DNA of 64,000 bases, taken from the NCBI RefSeq assembly GCF_004134825.1, contig NZ_SDPN01000003.1:62001-126000 (forward strand). Reading direction: 5' to 3'. The notes beneath the pieces were generated by a model, which was not told the origin of the DNA, ran no database searches, and worked only from the letters and a program-made list of their open reading frames with translations. The position numbers and the translations under genes were made by a program. Shown here piece after piece: positions 24,641 through 33,818 of the stretch. Every line of letters starts with the position of its first letter. Within the stretch, counting starts at the first letter, position 1. The stretch is from Agromyces albus. GTDB lineage: Bacteria > Actinomycetota > Actinomycetes > Actinomycetales > Microbacteriaceae.

Positions 24641-25096
24641 ATGGCGGATCGAGCGATCACCGTTGCAGCTTGGGAGTCGCTGTTCCGCGCCCAGGTCACT
24701 GTCATGCGCGCGCTCGCGGCCGAGTTCCCGAGCGAGGTGCTCTCGCTCAACGAATACGACGTGCTCTTCAACATCTCGAGGGCGCCCGGCCGTCGGCTCC
24801 GGCTGAAGGAACTGAACCGCAGCGTGCTCATCACCCAGCCGAGCGTGAGCCGGCTCGTCGACCGCCTCACCGCGCGCGGCCTGATCGCGAAGTCGCACGA
24901 TCCTGAAGACGGCCGCGGCACCATCGTGGCCCTCACGACCGAGGGCTTCGACCTGTTCCGCAGGGTCGCGATCACGCACATGCAGACCATCAACCGGCAC
25001 GTCGGCCACGCACTCGACGACGAGGAGCTCCGCAACCTCACGGAACTGTGCGACCGGCTCCGACGCAGTGTCGCGCCGGCCGCAGCCCGCGAGTGA
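24641..25096 (+). CDS. MarR family transcriptional regulator
   Basis: 151 residues with the MarR winged helix: SLNEYDVLFNISRAPG, LRLKELNRSVLITQPSVSRL (recognition helix), LVDRLTARGLIAKSHDPEDGRG (wing) and a C-terminal dimerisation helix. AAGGGGG lies 5 nt before ATG 24641. Its 3' end converges on the GntR gene with 9 nt between stops. MarR proteins in such positions often sense aromatic or organic acids, so it may act on the adjacent catabolic cluster. Confidence 0.88.
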   Translation: MADRAITVAAWESLFRAQVTVMRALAAEFPSEVLSLNEYDVLFNISRAPGRRLRLKELNRSVLITQPSVSRLVDRLTARGLIAKSHDPEDGRGTIVALTTEGFDLFRRVAITHMQTINRHVGHALDDEELRNLTELCDRLRRSVAPAAARE

Positions 25097-25105
25097 CACT
25101 CGAGC

Positions 25106-25801
25106 TCAGAGGGAACCGCCACCGGCGCGGATGACGTCGCGCACGAGCGTCTTCACCTGCAAGTGGTGCTCATAGACGAGCGCCTTCGCGCGCTTCCGGT
25201 CTCGTTCGCGCAGTGCAGCCGTGAGCGCGGTGTGATGCTGCACGTCGAACAGGTTCCACCAGTCGAGGTCGGCGATCGAGGCACGCCACAACTTGGAGAT
25301 CCCCAACCGAAGGTACGCCTCGGTGAGCGGCTGCGAGTGGGCGAGGCCGACGAGGTGCGTGTGGTAGTCGTGGCTGGTGGCCAGGAAGCGCGCGAGGTCG
25401 GGCAGTGGCTCCTTCACGATGCTCGCCAGCTGTCGGGCGAAGTCCTCGAGCACTGCGAGCTCGGCGAGCGCGATCTCGTCGATGCGGGAGTCGATCACCC
25501 CGATCTCGATCGCGGTTCGTGCGTCGAACAACCCGTCTGCCAGCTCCACGGTGAGCGGCGAGGCTCGATAGGTGCCCCACTCGTCGCGGATGACCAGGGA
25601 CTCCGCGTGCAGCCGCACCAGGGCGTGCTCGAGGCAGCGAGTCTCGACGTCCAGCTCCTCGCCGATGGCGTGCAGGTCGATCGCCTCGACGGTGCGCCCT
25701 GCGCGCGCGAGCACGAGGTCGCGCAGCCCCTCGTATGCCGCTCGGTCCTGCGCCCGTTCGAACGCGCCGTAGCGTGCTGCTTGCTCCTGCTCCTGCTCCA
25801 T
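25106..25801 (-). CDS. GntR family regulator with FCD domain
   Basis: 231 residues: N-terminal GntR winged helix (YEGLRDLVLARAGR ... LHAIGEELDVETRCLEHALVRL) followed by a FadR C-terminal (FCD) effector domain with the metal-binding His residues (SHDYHTHLVGLAHS and QHHTALTAALRERD). ATG 25801 has GAGGGGG 6 nt upstream. It is the third gene of a minus-strand operon after the aldehyde dehydrogenase and CoA-transferase, so it probably controls that pathway in response to an organic acid. Confidence 0.87.
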   Translation of the reverse strand: MEQEQEQAARYGAFERAQDRAAYEGLRDLVLARAGRTVEAIDLHAIGEELDVETRCLEHALVRLHAESLVIRDEWGTYRASPLTVELADGLFDARTAIEIGVIDSRIDEIALAELAVLEDFARQLASIVKEPLPDLARFLATSHDYHTHLVGLAHSQPLTEAYLRLGISKLWRASIADLDWWNLFDVQHHTALTAALRERDRKRAKALVYEHHLQVKTLVRDVIRAGGGSL

Positions 25802-25826
25802 CGCGTGCCCCCTCGCCGTCATCCGG

Positions 25827-27032
25827 TCACACGATGCCGTCGCGCCGCAACGCGCTGATCCGGTCGGATGACAAGCCGACCACGTTCTCCAGCACGTCGT
25901 CGGTGTCGGCGCCGAGGGCGTGTCCGGCCCAGCGCACCGAGCCGGGCGTTCCCGACAGCATCGGGAAGGCGTTCTGCATGGTGACAGGGCCGTATCCGTC
26001 GGTCGGCACCTCGACGAGGGAGCCGCGTGCACGCATGTGCGGGTCATCCACCATGTCGCTCGGCTGGTAGAGCAATCCCGACGGCACCGAGGCCTCGCGC
26101 AGGGTCTCGAGCAGCTGCGCCGAGGGGATACCGCGGCTCCAGTCGGCGATGATCCGGTCCAGCTCCTCCTGCCGTTCTCCCCGCGCCCGGTGATCGCGGA
26201 ACCGATCGTCGGTCGCCAGCTCGGGGCATCCCATCGCTTCGCACAGGCGGCCGAACACGGTGTCCTGGTTCGCCGCGATGATGACCTCGCCGTCGGCCGT
26301 CGGGTAGACGTTGCTGGGTGCGATGCCGGGCAGAATGGGCCCGCTGCGTTCGCGGATGCGTCCGAGCGCCGACCAGTCGGCCACCAGCGACTCGGTGATG
26401 CCGAGCACCGACTCGTAGATACTGGCGTCCACCACTTGGCCCAGTCCGCTCGAGTGGCGCGCCTCCAGGGCGGCCACGGCACCGAGCGCGGCGAACATCC
26501 CGGCGAGCGAGTCGCCGAGGCTCACGCCGATCCGCACGGGCGGGCGGTCGGGGTATCCGACCAGTGATCGCAGCCCGCCCATCGCCTCCCCCACGGCCGC
26601 ATAACCCGGCAAGCCGGCGAACGGACCCGTCTGCCCGTAGCCGCTGACCCGCACGAGGATGAGCCCGGGGTTGACCTCGTGCAGCCGCTCCCAGCCGAGA
26701 CCCCACTTCTCGAGCGTTCCCGGGCGGAAGTTCTCGATCAGGATGTCGGCCTCAGCCGCCAGCAGCGACGCCAGCCGCTGCCCTTCGGCCACACGCAGGT
26801 CGATGGTCACCGAGCGCTTGTTGCGGCCGGCGACCTGCCACCACACGCTTCCGCCCGCGGCGTCGCCCGGGCCCCACTGGCGCAGCACGTCGCCGGTGCC
26901 CGGCGCCTCGACCTTGATCACGTCGGCACCGAGGTCGCCGAGGAGCTGCCCGCAGAACGGCCCGGCGATCACCTGGCCCAGCTCGATCACTCGGATGCCG
27001 GCGAGCGGCCCGGTGGCGGTCGGCATGCTCAT
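25827..27032 (-). CDS. Family III CoA-transferase (CaiB/BaiF type)
   Basis: Moves CoA between carboxylic acids. The 401-residue protein opens with PLAGIRVIELGQVIAGPFC and has the catalytic Asp region (NFRPGTLEKWGLGWERLHEVNPGL in part) and ASIYESVLGITE; the family uses an aspartyl-CoA intermediate. ATG 27032 overlaps the aldehyde dehydrogenase stop as ATGA, so translation is coupled. With an aldehyde dehydrogenase and an HMG-CoA-lyase-like enzyme nearby, it probably activates a branched dicarboxylic acid; the exact acid is not known. Confidence 0.9.
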   Translation of the reverse strand: MSMPTATGPLAGIRVIELGQVIAGPFCGQLLGDLGADVIKVEAPGTGDVLRQWGPGDAAGGSVWWQVAGRNKRSVTIDLRVAEGQRLASLLAAEADILIENFRPGTLEKWGLGWERLHEVNPGLILVRVSGYGQTGPFAGLPGYAAVGEAMGGLRSLVGYPDRPPVRIGVSLGDSLAGMFAALGAVAALEARHSSGLGQVVDASIYESVLGITESLVADWSALGRIRERSGPILPGIAPSNVYPTADGEVIIAANQDTVFGRLCEAMGCPELATDDRFRDHRARGERQEELDRIIADWSRGIPSAQLLETLREASVPSGLLYQPSDMVDDPHMRARGSLVEVPTDGYGPVTMQNAFPMLSGTPGSVRWAGHALGADTDDVLENVVGLSSDRISALRRDGIV

Positions 27033-28513
27033 CCCAGCACGAACGGGTCGCGAGTCGCTCCGCTGAGCTCGACCCAGACCGCCTTCGTCTCGGTGTAGTC
27101 GGCGATCGCCGCCGCACCGTTCTCCCGGCCCCAGCCGCTGAGCCCGACCCCGCCGAACGGCACCTGCGGCGCCACCACACGATAGGCGTTGATCCAGACA
27201 GTGCCGCACCGCAGTGCGGCGGCCACGCGGTGCGCCCGTCGGATGTCGCTCGTCCACACCGAGCCCGCGAGACCGAATTCGGTGCCGTTCGCGATGGCGA
27301 CGGCCTCGTCTTCGTCGTCGAAGGCCGTGATCGCCACGACCGGGCCGAAGATCTCCTGCGACACCGATCGCATCTGCAGCGTGGCATCCGTGAGCACGGT
27401 CGGCTGAACGAAGAGACCCCCGAGTTGCGGGTCGGCTCGCCCGCCGTACGCCACGGTGGCACCATCCTCCACCGCCCACGCGAAGTGCTGGGTCACGGTG
27501 TCGTACTGGCGCTGGTTGGCCACGGGACCCATCTCGGTCTCGGCGAGCATGGGGTCGCCGAGTCGGATGCGTCGGGCGCGATCCACCACTTTCGCCGTGA
27601 GTTCCTCGGCGACGTCCGCGTGCACGAGCACGCGGGACCCGGCCATGCAGGTCTGCCCAGTGGCCGCGAACACGCCGCCCACGATGCCGTTGGCCGCCGC
27701 ATCGAGGTCGGCATCGGCGAAGACCAGCTGGGCGGACTTGCCGCCGAGCTCGAGGCTCGACCGGGTGAGGTTGTCAGCCGCGGCGTGGGCGATCAGCCGG
27801 CCCACCTCGGTCGATCCCGTGAACGCGACCCGATCGACTCCGGGATGCGACGAGAGCGCCTTGCCGGTCTCGGGGCCCCAGCCCGTCACCACGTTCACCA
27901 CCCCGGGCGGGAACCCGGCCTCGTCCACGAGGCGGGCGAGGGCGATGGTCGAGACCGGGGTGTGGTCGCTCGGCTTGATCACCATGGTGCAGCCGGCTGC
28001 GAGGGCGGGCGCGAGCTTCCAGGTGAGCAGCATGAGCGGCGAGTTCCAGGGAGTGATGGCCGCCACCACGCCGACCGGCTCGTGGCGTGTGTAGACGTGG
28101 AAGTTCGGCTTGTCGGTGGCGATCACGTCGCCGGTGAGCTTGTCGGCGAGGCCTCCGAAGTACGCATACCAATCGGGCAGGCTCGCCATCTGCCCGAGCA
28201 TCTCCCGCAGGAGCTTGCCGTTGTCGCGCGTCTCCAGCTCGGCGAGATAGGCGGAGTCCCGGGCGATGAGCTCGCCGAGGCGGCGCAGCAGCACGCCACG
28301 ACGAGTGGGAGTGAGCATGCCCCACTCCCCCTGCAGCGCCAGTCTCGCGGCGGCGACCGCCGCATCCACGTCCTCTGCGTTCCCGTCGGGTACCTCGGCC
28401 CACGCCTCGCCCGTGAAGGGGTTGAGCGAGAGATACGTGCGACCCGATGCCGAGGCGCGATCCTCTCCGCCGACGTGCATCGGAAAGTAGGTGGGAGTGG
28501 TGCTGTGAGACAT
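27029..28513 (-). CDS. NAD(P)-dependent aldehyde dehydrogenase
   Basis: 494 residues with the complete ALDH set: oxyanion Asn157 (TPWNSP), cofactor Lys180 (VIKPSD), base Glu255 (LELGGKSAQ) and nucleophile Cys289 (ATGQTCMAGSR). It oxidises an aldehyde to an acid, which the coupled CoA-transferase could then activate. It is the first gene of the minus-strand operon and divergent from the HMG-CoA-lyase-like gene at 28688. Confidence 0.93.
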   Translation of the reverse strand: MSHSTTPTYFPMHVGGEDRASASGRTYLSLNPFTGEAWAEVPDGNAEDVDAAVAAARLALQGEWGMLTPTRRGVLLRRLGELIARDSAYLAELETRDNGKLLREMLGQMASLPDWYAYFGGLADKLTGDVIATDKPNFHVYTRHEPVGVVAAITPWNSPLMLLTWKLAPALAAGCTMVIKPSDHTPVSTIALARLVDEAGFPPGVVNVVTGWGPETGKALSSHPGVDRVAFTGSTEVGRLIAHAAADNLTRSSLELGGKSAQLVFADADLDAAANGIVGGVFAATGQTCMAGSRVLVHADVAEELTAKVVDRARRIRLGDPMLAETEMGPVANQRQYDTVTQHFAWAVEDGATVAYGGRADPQLGGLFVQPTVLTDATLQMRSVSQEIFGPVVAITAFDDEDEAVAIANGTEFGLAGSVWTSDIRRAHRVAAALRCGTVWINAYRVVAPQVPFGGVGLSGWGRENGAAAIADYTETKAVWVELSGATRDPFVLG

Positions 28514-28661
28514 CGTCGTCCTCGGCTCGTCGGTCGATGGTCAACAGGCAGTCTCGCCGAGCACGTCGCGCTCCGCTATCCGCACCGCGCCGTCCCGCGT
28601 CCTGCGAACGCCGCCTCCTGCCGTGCGTCGCGAATCGGCTCGACGGGGCGGGCACTTGCTG

Positions 28662-28679
28662 CTGTGCTGGTCTGCACAG
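28662..28679. promoter_or_regulatory. Candidate operator overlapping the lyase ribosome-binding site
   Basis: CTGTGC and GCACAG form a perfect 6-bp inverted repeat with a 6-nt spacer, directly before the AGGAGG site of the 28688 gene, in the 174-bp divergent region between the two halves of the catabolic cluster. GntR or AraC proteins of the cluster are candidate binders. Confidence 0.4.
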
Positions 28680-28687
28680 GAGGAATC

Positions 28688-29584
28688 ATGAGCGCAACGA
28701 TCGAGATCGTCGAGGTGAGCCCTCGCGACGGGCTCCAGAACGAGCACGTCATCCTGCCGACCGAGGCGAAGCTCGAGCTGATCCGGCAGGTGGCGGATGC
28801 CGGGGCGCGCCGCATCGAGGCCGTCTCGTTCGCGCGCGCCGACCTCGTTCCGGCGATGGCGGACGCCGAGGACGTGATGGCCGGCGTGGATCGGACCCGG
28901 GGCATCTCGTACGCGGGCCTCGTGCTCAACCGCCGCGGACTCGACCGGGCCATCGCCGCCGCGGTCGATGAGATCAACGTCGTGGTCTGCGCGAGCGACA
29001 CGTTCAACCGTCGCAATCAGAACGCCTCCACCGAGGAGAGCCTGGCGGCAGCGCTGGACGTCGTGACGGGCGCCCGCGCGCACGGCATCTTCGCGACCGT
29101 CACGATCGCCACGGCCTTCGGATGCCCGTTCGAGGGCGAGGTGCCCCTCGAGCGCGTTCTCGACCTGGCGGTACGCGCCGCGGAAGGCGGAGCCCAGGAG
29201 GTCTGCCTCGCCGACACCATCGGCGTCGGAGTGCCGACGCAGGTGCGAGCACTGACCGACGGCTTCCGAGCCCGGTCGGCCGCGCCGTTGCGGTTCCACT
29301 TCCACAACACGCGCAACACCGGTATCGCCAACGCGCTCGCCGCGATCGATCTCGGCGTGACCACCCTCGACGCGAGCGCCGGTGGCATCGGCGGCTGCCC
29401 GTTCGCTCCCAACGCGACGGGGAACATCGCGACGGAGGACCTGCTGTACGCCATCGAGCGGATGGGCATGTCCTCTGGGTGGAACTTGGCGACGCTGCTG
29501 CCGACCGCTGACTTCCTCGGTGCACAGCTCGGCCATCCCGTGCCCGCCATGGTGTCCAAGGCGGGGGTCTTCCCGAACTCGTGA
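28688..29584 (+). CDS. Hydroxymethylglutaryl-CoA lyase-like enzyme (DRE-TIM fold)
   Basis: 298 residues of the HMG-CoA lyase family, which cleave 3-hydroxy-3-methylglutaryl-CoA (or related citramalyl-type CoA esters) to acetyl-CoA and a ketoacid. Catalytic features are present: Arg13-Asp14 (SPRDGLQNE), metal ligands His204 and His206 (FHFHNTRN), the flexible-loop Cys237 (GGIGGCPFAP) and Asn246. AGGAGG precedes ATG 28688. It is divergent from the aldehyde dehydrogenase/CoA-transferase operon, which would supply its CoA-ester substrate. Confidence 0.9.
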   Translation: MSATIEIVEVSPRDGLQNEHVILPTEAKLELIRQVADAGARRIEAVSFARADLVPAMADAEDVMAGVDRTRGISYAGLVLNRRGLDRAIAAAVDEINVVVCASDTFNRRNQNASTEESLAAALDVVTGARAHGIFATVTIATAFGCPFEGEVPLERVLDLAVRAAEGGAQEVCLADTIGVGVPTQVRALTDGFRARSAAPLRFHFHNTRNTGIANALAAIDLGVTTLDASAGGIGGCPFAPNATGNIATEDLLYAIERMGMSSGWNLATLLPTADFLGAQLGHPVPAMVSKAGVFPNS

Positions 29585-29748
29585 CGCGCGGCAGCCGATC
29601 CCGACATCCCCCTGTCCGGCGCGCGTCGACCGCTATCCGAATCCGGCACGATCGCGACGGAACGCGGCCAAGCCGGTCGAAAACACTATGCCCCGACGAT
29701 CGCAGCGCCTAGCATGCCCACAACGATGACGTGGGAAGGAGGTTCGCC

Positions 29749-30735
29749 GTGGACGAACGCGCCGCCGAGCAGGTGTTCGCGACGAACGATCCGGCCGAGG
29801 CCCGATCGCTCCTGACCTCCGTCTACGTGCCCCACGAGCTGCGATCGCGTGACGGGCTCCCGCTGAACTTCAAGATCCGCTACCTGGAGTCGAGCCGCCT
29901 GACGCTCGGACACGTGCGCTACGGAGCCGACTCCGAGGTGCTGGTGCCCCCGATGGAGCACTGCTACCACCTCAACGTCACGCTGGCCGGCAGAACCATG
30001 GCGAGCCAGGGCGGGAACTCCGTGTCGACGGCGCCGGGTGGCACCGCGGTCATGTTCGGGCCGGAGCGCCCACGCGCCGTGCGCTGGAGCCCCGATGCCG
30101 TGCAGTATGCGGTCAAGATCCCCCGCGCGAGCCTCGAGGGCCAACTCGCCGCGCTCCTCGGCCGGCCCGTCGATCGGCCGCTGCGGTTCGCACTCGACGT
30201 CGACCTCGCAGGGCCCCATGGCCAGAGTCTGCTCGCGGCGATCGGCCACCTCCGCACCGAGCTCTCGCGCACCGGCGGGCTCACGGAGTCGCCGCTGGTC
30301 CGGGCGCAACTCGAGTCCTACGTGCTGAGCCAGCTGCTGTTCGTGGTGCCGAGCGACCATCACGACCTGCTCCGCGAGGTGGGACAGCGTGTTGGCCGGC
30401 GTCACATCCGGGTGGCGCTCGACTACATCGACGAGCATCTCGCGGAGCCGCTCGCCGGACCCGACATCGCCAAGGCGGCCTCGGTCAGTGTCCGTGCCCT
30501 GCAGGCCGGCTTCCAGGACGACGTCGGGATGTCGCCCATGGCGTACGTGCGCAGCCGTCGGCTCGATCGCGTGCACGAGGAACTGCTCGCGGATGCCGAT
30601 GGTGCCCTGATCAACGAGGTCGCCGCGCGGTGGGGCTTCTTCCACTTCGGACGGTTCGCTGAGCAGTACCGCATGCGATTCGGCGTGCTCCCGTCCATGA
30701 CCGCCCGCGAGGGGCGCACCCGCCGCTCGCGCTGA
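29749..30735 (+). CDS. AraC family transcriptional regulator
   Basis: 328 residues: an N-terminal AraC-binding-like domain (cupin-related; FKIRYLESSRLTLGHVRYG ... NVTLAGRTMASQGG) and a C-terminal double HTH (residues about 225-325; LAGPDIAKAASVSVRALQAGFQ, then FFHFGRFAEQYRMRFG). GTG 29749 is chosen over the in-frame GTG 29731 because AGGAGG lies exactly 6 nt before it. It sits between the lyase and hydrolase genes and is likely the activator of the plus-strand half of the cluster. Confidence 0.88.
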   Translation: MDERAAEQVFATNDPAEARSLLTSVYVPHELRSRDGLPLNFKIRYLESSRLTLGHVRYGADSEVLVPPMEHCYHLNVTLAGRTMASQGGNSVSTAPGGTAVMFGPERPRAVRWSPDAVQYAVKIPRASLEGQLAALLGRPVDRPLRFALDVDLAGPHGQSLLAAIGHLRTELSRTGGLTESPLVRAQLESYVLSQLLFVVPSDHHDLLREVGQRVGRRHIRVALDYIDEHLAEPLAGPDIAKAASVSVRALQAGFQDDVGMSPMAYVRSRRLDRVHEELLADADGALINEVAARWGFFHFGRFAEQYRMRFGVLPSMTAREGRTRRSR

Positions 30736-30781
30736 GAACCCGCACCACCCGCGTCCCTTCAATGAAGAAACGGATACACCC

Positions 30782-31738
30782 ATGCCTGTCGAGACCTATT
30801 TCGCTGAGCTGTTCGACAAGATCGAGGACATCGACCTCGGCACGTTCTTCGCAGATCCTGAGATTCAGGGTCGGTACTTCAGCGCCTTCGTGCCCCCGGC
30901 GACCTATCGTGCCCCCGATGCGAGCACGGAGGATCGGGCCATCGCCGGCCCCCATGGCGACATCCCCATCCGGATCTACCGCCCGCTCTCGGGCACGCCC
31001 TCAGGCGGCGGCCTGGTGTGGGCGCACGATGGCGGGTGGGGCTATGGCACCATCGACGACCCGGGTTCCGATGGCTTCGCCCGCGAGCTCGTCGCCCGCA
31101 CGGGCGGGGTCGTCGTGACGCTGGCCTACCAATTGGTGAGCGAGACCGTGAAGTTCCCCGTGCCGCTCGACGAATACGAAGCGGTGTTCACGTGGACCCA
31201 CGACAACGCCGCGGAACTCGGCATCGATCCCGCCCGACTGGTGCTCGGCGGCGGCGGATGCGCCGCGAGCATGTCCCTCGGCGCCGCCCTGAAGCTCAAG
31301 GACGCCGGCAAGCCGCTGCCCGCGGGCCTGCTCCTGCCGTTCCCGCTCACCCACCTCGTCGTCCCCGACCCCTCCGACGAGCACGCCGCGAAAGTGGCCG
31401 TCATCCCGCCGATGCTGAACTACGACGCGGCGATGGTCGTCTTCATGTACCAGGGCTACTTCGGAGACGCATCCGCGAGCCCCAGTCCATACGCCACCCC
31501 TGCTGATGGCGACCTCTCCGGTCTGCCTCGCACCATGATCATCACCTCGGAGTACGACGCGCTCGCCCCCGACGGCATGCACCTGGCTCAGCTCCTGGGC
31601 GACGCCGGGGTCGACGTCGCCTTCCTCGAGGAGTCCGGAGCGGCGCACGCGCACCTCAACTACCCATGGACGGATGCCGCGAAGCGCTCGGTCGAGACGA
31701 TCACGGAATGGCTCGACGCATCCGACGCATCGGTGTGA
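30782..31738 (+). CDS. Alpha/beta hydrolase (HSL-like) lacking the nucleophile serine
   Basis: 318 residues with an HSL/esterase-type fold: an oxyanion-loop variant HDGGW (residues 82-86; usual HGGGW), the acid Asp259 (TSEYDALAPDG) and the catalytic His near 289-291 (AAHAHLNYPW). However, the nucleophile elbow, normally GDSAGG, reads GGGGCAAS (156-163), with Gly in place of Ser and a Cys next to it. It may be inactive, use Cys160, or bind rather than cleave. It is the last plus-strand gene of the catabolic cluster and is followed by a terminator. Confidence 0.85.
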   Translation: MPVETYFAELFDKIEDIDLGTFFADPEIQGRYFSAFVPPATYRAPDASTEDRAIAGPHGDIPIRIYRPLSGTPSGGGLVWAHDGGWGYGTIDDPGSDGFARELVARTGGVVVTLAYQLVSETVKFPVPLDEYEAVFTWTHDNAAELGIDPARLVLGGGGCAASMSLGAALKLKDAGKPLPAGLLLPFPLTHLVVPDPSDEHAAKVAVIPPMLNYDAAMVVFMYQGYFGDASASPSPYATPADGDLSGLPRTMIITSEYDALAPDGMHLAQLLGDAGVDVAFLEESGAAHAHLNYPWTDAAKRSVETITEWLDASDASV

Positions 31739-32039
31739 GCACAGAGGAGAATTGACGGCGGGGCGGGAACCCTACCTCCCGCCCCACCGCGGCCTCCGTG
31801 GAGGCCATTCTCGGCGGGCGACCCGAACTGAGCCCGACGAGACTGCCCCCGAGCGAACGACCGGAAATCGATCGCAGGTTCGCCGGCGCGCAACGATCAC
31901 GGGCTGACGACAGTCGGGTTCGGGCCCGACTCGGGTTTGGTCGAATCGTAGTCCTCGCGTGCCGGACGCGCACTGCCCAGATCGAGGGACATCGCATTCC
32001 ACTGGTCGCGTCGCGCGTCGAGGCCTGCTCAGCAGCCGA
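31739..32039. other. Intergenic region with terminator, otherwise empty
   Basis: No convincing ORF on either strand. It contains the terminator at 31760-31785 and a GGCCTCC-GT-GGAGGCC palindrome at about 31791-31806. The rest shows nothing I can interpret. Confidence 0.5.
31760..31785. terminator. Hairpin terminator after the catabolic cluster
   Basis: GGGGCGGG (31760-31767) pairs perfectly with CCCGCCCC (31778-31785) around a 10-nt loop, 21 nt past the hydrolase stop. There is no T tract, as is common for actinobacterial terminators. Confidence 0.65.
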
Positions 32040-32339
32040 TCACGGCCAGCTGACGGATGCCTCGTACTCGGTGTGCCGCTTCAGGTACGCGCCGATGAAC
32101 GGGCACACCGGCACGATCGTCAGGCCTTGCGCGACGGCCTCATCGAGCACGTGCTTCGCGAGCCGGCTGCCGAGTCCCTCACCCTCGTGCTCCGGGTACA
32201 CGACCGTGTGCGTGAAGATGATTCGCCCGGGCCTGGCCCGGTACTCCGCGTAGCCTGCGCGTTCTCCGTCGAGCGTGAGTTCGTAGCGATTTCTGTCGTC
32301 GTGTCGGGTGATCTGGACTCGGTCGGTCTCAATGGGCAT
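32040..32339 (-). CDS. Small GNAT-type acetyltransferase (YjdJ-like)
   Basis: 99 residues, the short GNAT form. The acetyl-CoA loop is HTVVYPEHEGEGLGSRLAKHV (a GxGxxL variant), ending VPVCPFIGAYLKRHTEY, a hallmark of this subfamily. GGAGGAAG precedes ATG 32339. Its substrate is unknown. Confidence 0.85.
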   Translation of the reverse strand: MPIETDRVQITRHDDRNRYELTLDGERAGYAEYRARPGRIIFTHTVVYPEHEGEGLGSRLAKHVLDEAVAQGLTIVPVCPFIGAYLKRHTEYEASVSWP

Positions 32340-32384
32340 GCTTCCTCCATGACGACGGCCGCGAACCTCGCTGGCTCACAAGGG

Positions 32385-33818
32385 TTAACGCCGTACGCGG
32401 CGGGAGATTCCGTGGTCCGGGGGGTCGTCTGAACTCACGCTGCCACGCCACATCGCGCGCTGCTCGTGGGAGAGGGGTCCTGTTCGTCGTGACCGCCTGC
32501 GGACACGCGCATTCATCACCCCGGTCGACGTTCGAAGACGGCGCGGAGCGCGGCGATCTGGGGCGGGGCCCACGGGCCCGGTCGCCACGGCCGTGGCCCG
32601 TCGCGCGAACGAGTCGACCGCGAGGTGCCGGCGCGTCGCGGCATCCGTGCCATCGGCCGACTGGGAATGCGAATGCGGATGCATGGCCGTGGTCGCAACG
32701 AGGGCGATGAGCCAGGTGAACACGAGGGTGAACGCGATGATCTCGAATACCGTGAGGCTGAAGAATCCGAGGCGGTCGTAGGCGATCATCGCCACCACCT
32801 CGAGGCCGAGCGCCGCATACGAGAACCAGACGAGCATTCGCGGCATCCGGCGCGCCCAGATCTGCACACCCAGGCACAGCATGGCGAACGCGCCCGCTGC
32901 GGCCGCGGCGAAGGTGTTGTGCAGCACCATATCGCCGTCGATCGGCACGAGTCCGATGCCCATCAGGCACACTCCGATGATGACGATGAGCGCATTCATC
33001 GTGCGAAGTCCGCCCCGGCGCGTGCCGAATCGGACCCCGGTGAGGGTGCGAGTGAGGCTGCGGGCGAGTCCCGCCATTCCGGCACCCGACACGATGATCG
33101 CCACGTTGAAGCACGCTGCGGCGACGTCGTCGGAGGTTCCGAGGGTGCTGAAGTTGACCGTCCACCACTCCCCCGTGGGGGTCATGCTCATGCTCGCGAG
33201 TATGCCGGTGGCGAGCAGCATCGCGACGAGGTTGAACGTGCGGTACGCGTCGTGCTCGATCGCGTGTCGATGCAGGCGATAGGTGCCGAAGCCGAGCGAA
33301 CCGCCGAGAATCGCGCCGATGAGGCTGTGGCCGCCGGGCAGCGCCGCGAACGCGCTCGCCGTGAAATGCACGCCGAGCAGTGCGATGGCCGCCCATGTGA
33401 GCCCGTTCGAGAGTGCGCGCGCGCCGGCTCCGAGGCCGGGCAGGCCGAGGCGAGCCATGCCCTCGAGTGCAGCATGCGAAGCGGATGCCACGACGATGGC
33501 GGCACCGGCCGCCGCTCCGCCCGCTGCGGCAGGCAGCAGCCACAGCACGTCGGCCGTCAGCTGAGCACCGTCGCGAGGCATCCCGCGCTGCGGTGCGAAA
33601 TGGAAGAGCACGATCGACACCGCGATGGTGATGAGCAGCACGTAGACGCGTTTGACGAACGAGCGGAAACGCTGCTCGAGCACGACCTCTGGCCGACCGT
33701 GTCCCCCACGGTCGGCGATGCCGGGAGCGGCTGCTCGCTGCCGCACGAAGCCCCCCAGTTTTGACGTGGCCGGAACGAGTCCGGCTCGGTCACCCCTCAT
33801 ATCCGAACTCTCGATCAC
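32385..33818 (-). CDS. Multi-pass membrane protein (DUF998-like)
   Basis: 477 residues with about nine hydrophobic helices between residues 60 and 385. HFTASAFAALPGGHSLIGA, ATGILASMSMTPTGEWWTVNFSTLG and CFNVAIIVSGAGMAG in parts recall DUF998-type proteins. The last 90 residues are an Arg-rich disordered tail ending SRRVRR. GTG 33818 gives this length; an ATG at 33800 is also possible. The function is unknown, and there is no obvious operon partner. Confidence 0.65.
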   Translation of the reverse strand: MIESSDMRGDRAGLVPATSKLGGFVRQRAAAPGIADRGGHGRPEVVLEQRFRSFVKRVYVLLITIAVSIVLFHFAPQRGMPRDGAQLTADVLWLLPAAAGGAAAGAAIVVASASHAALEGMARLGLPGLGAGARALSNGLTWAAIALLGVHFTASAFAALPGGHSLIGAILGGSLGFGTYRLHRHAIEHDAYRTFNLVAMLLATGILASMSMTPTGEWWTVNFSTLGTSDDVAAACFNVAIIVSGAGMAGLARSLTRTLTGVRFGTRRGGLRTMNALIVIIGVCLMGIGLVPIDGDMVLHNTFAAAAAGAFAMLCLGVQIWARRMPRMLVWFSYAALGLEVVAMIAYDRLGFFSLTVFEIIAFTLVFTWLIALVATTAMHPHSHSQSADGTDAATRRHLAVDSFARRATAVATGPVGPAPDRRAPRRLRTSTGVMNARVRRRSRRTGPLSHEQRAMWRGSVSSDDPPDHGISRRVRR

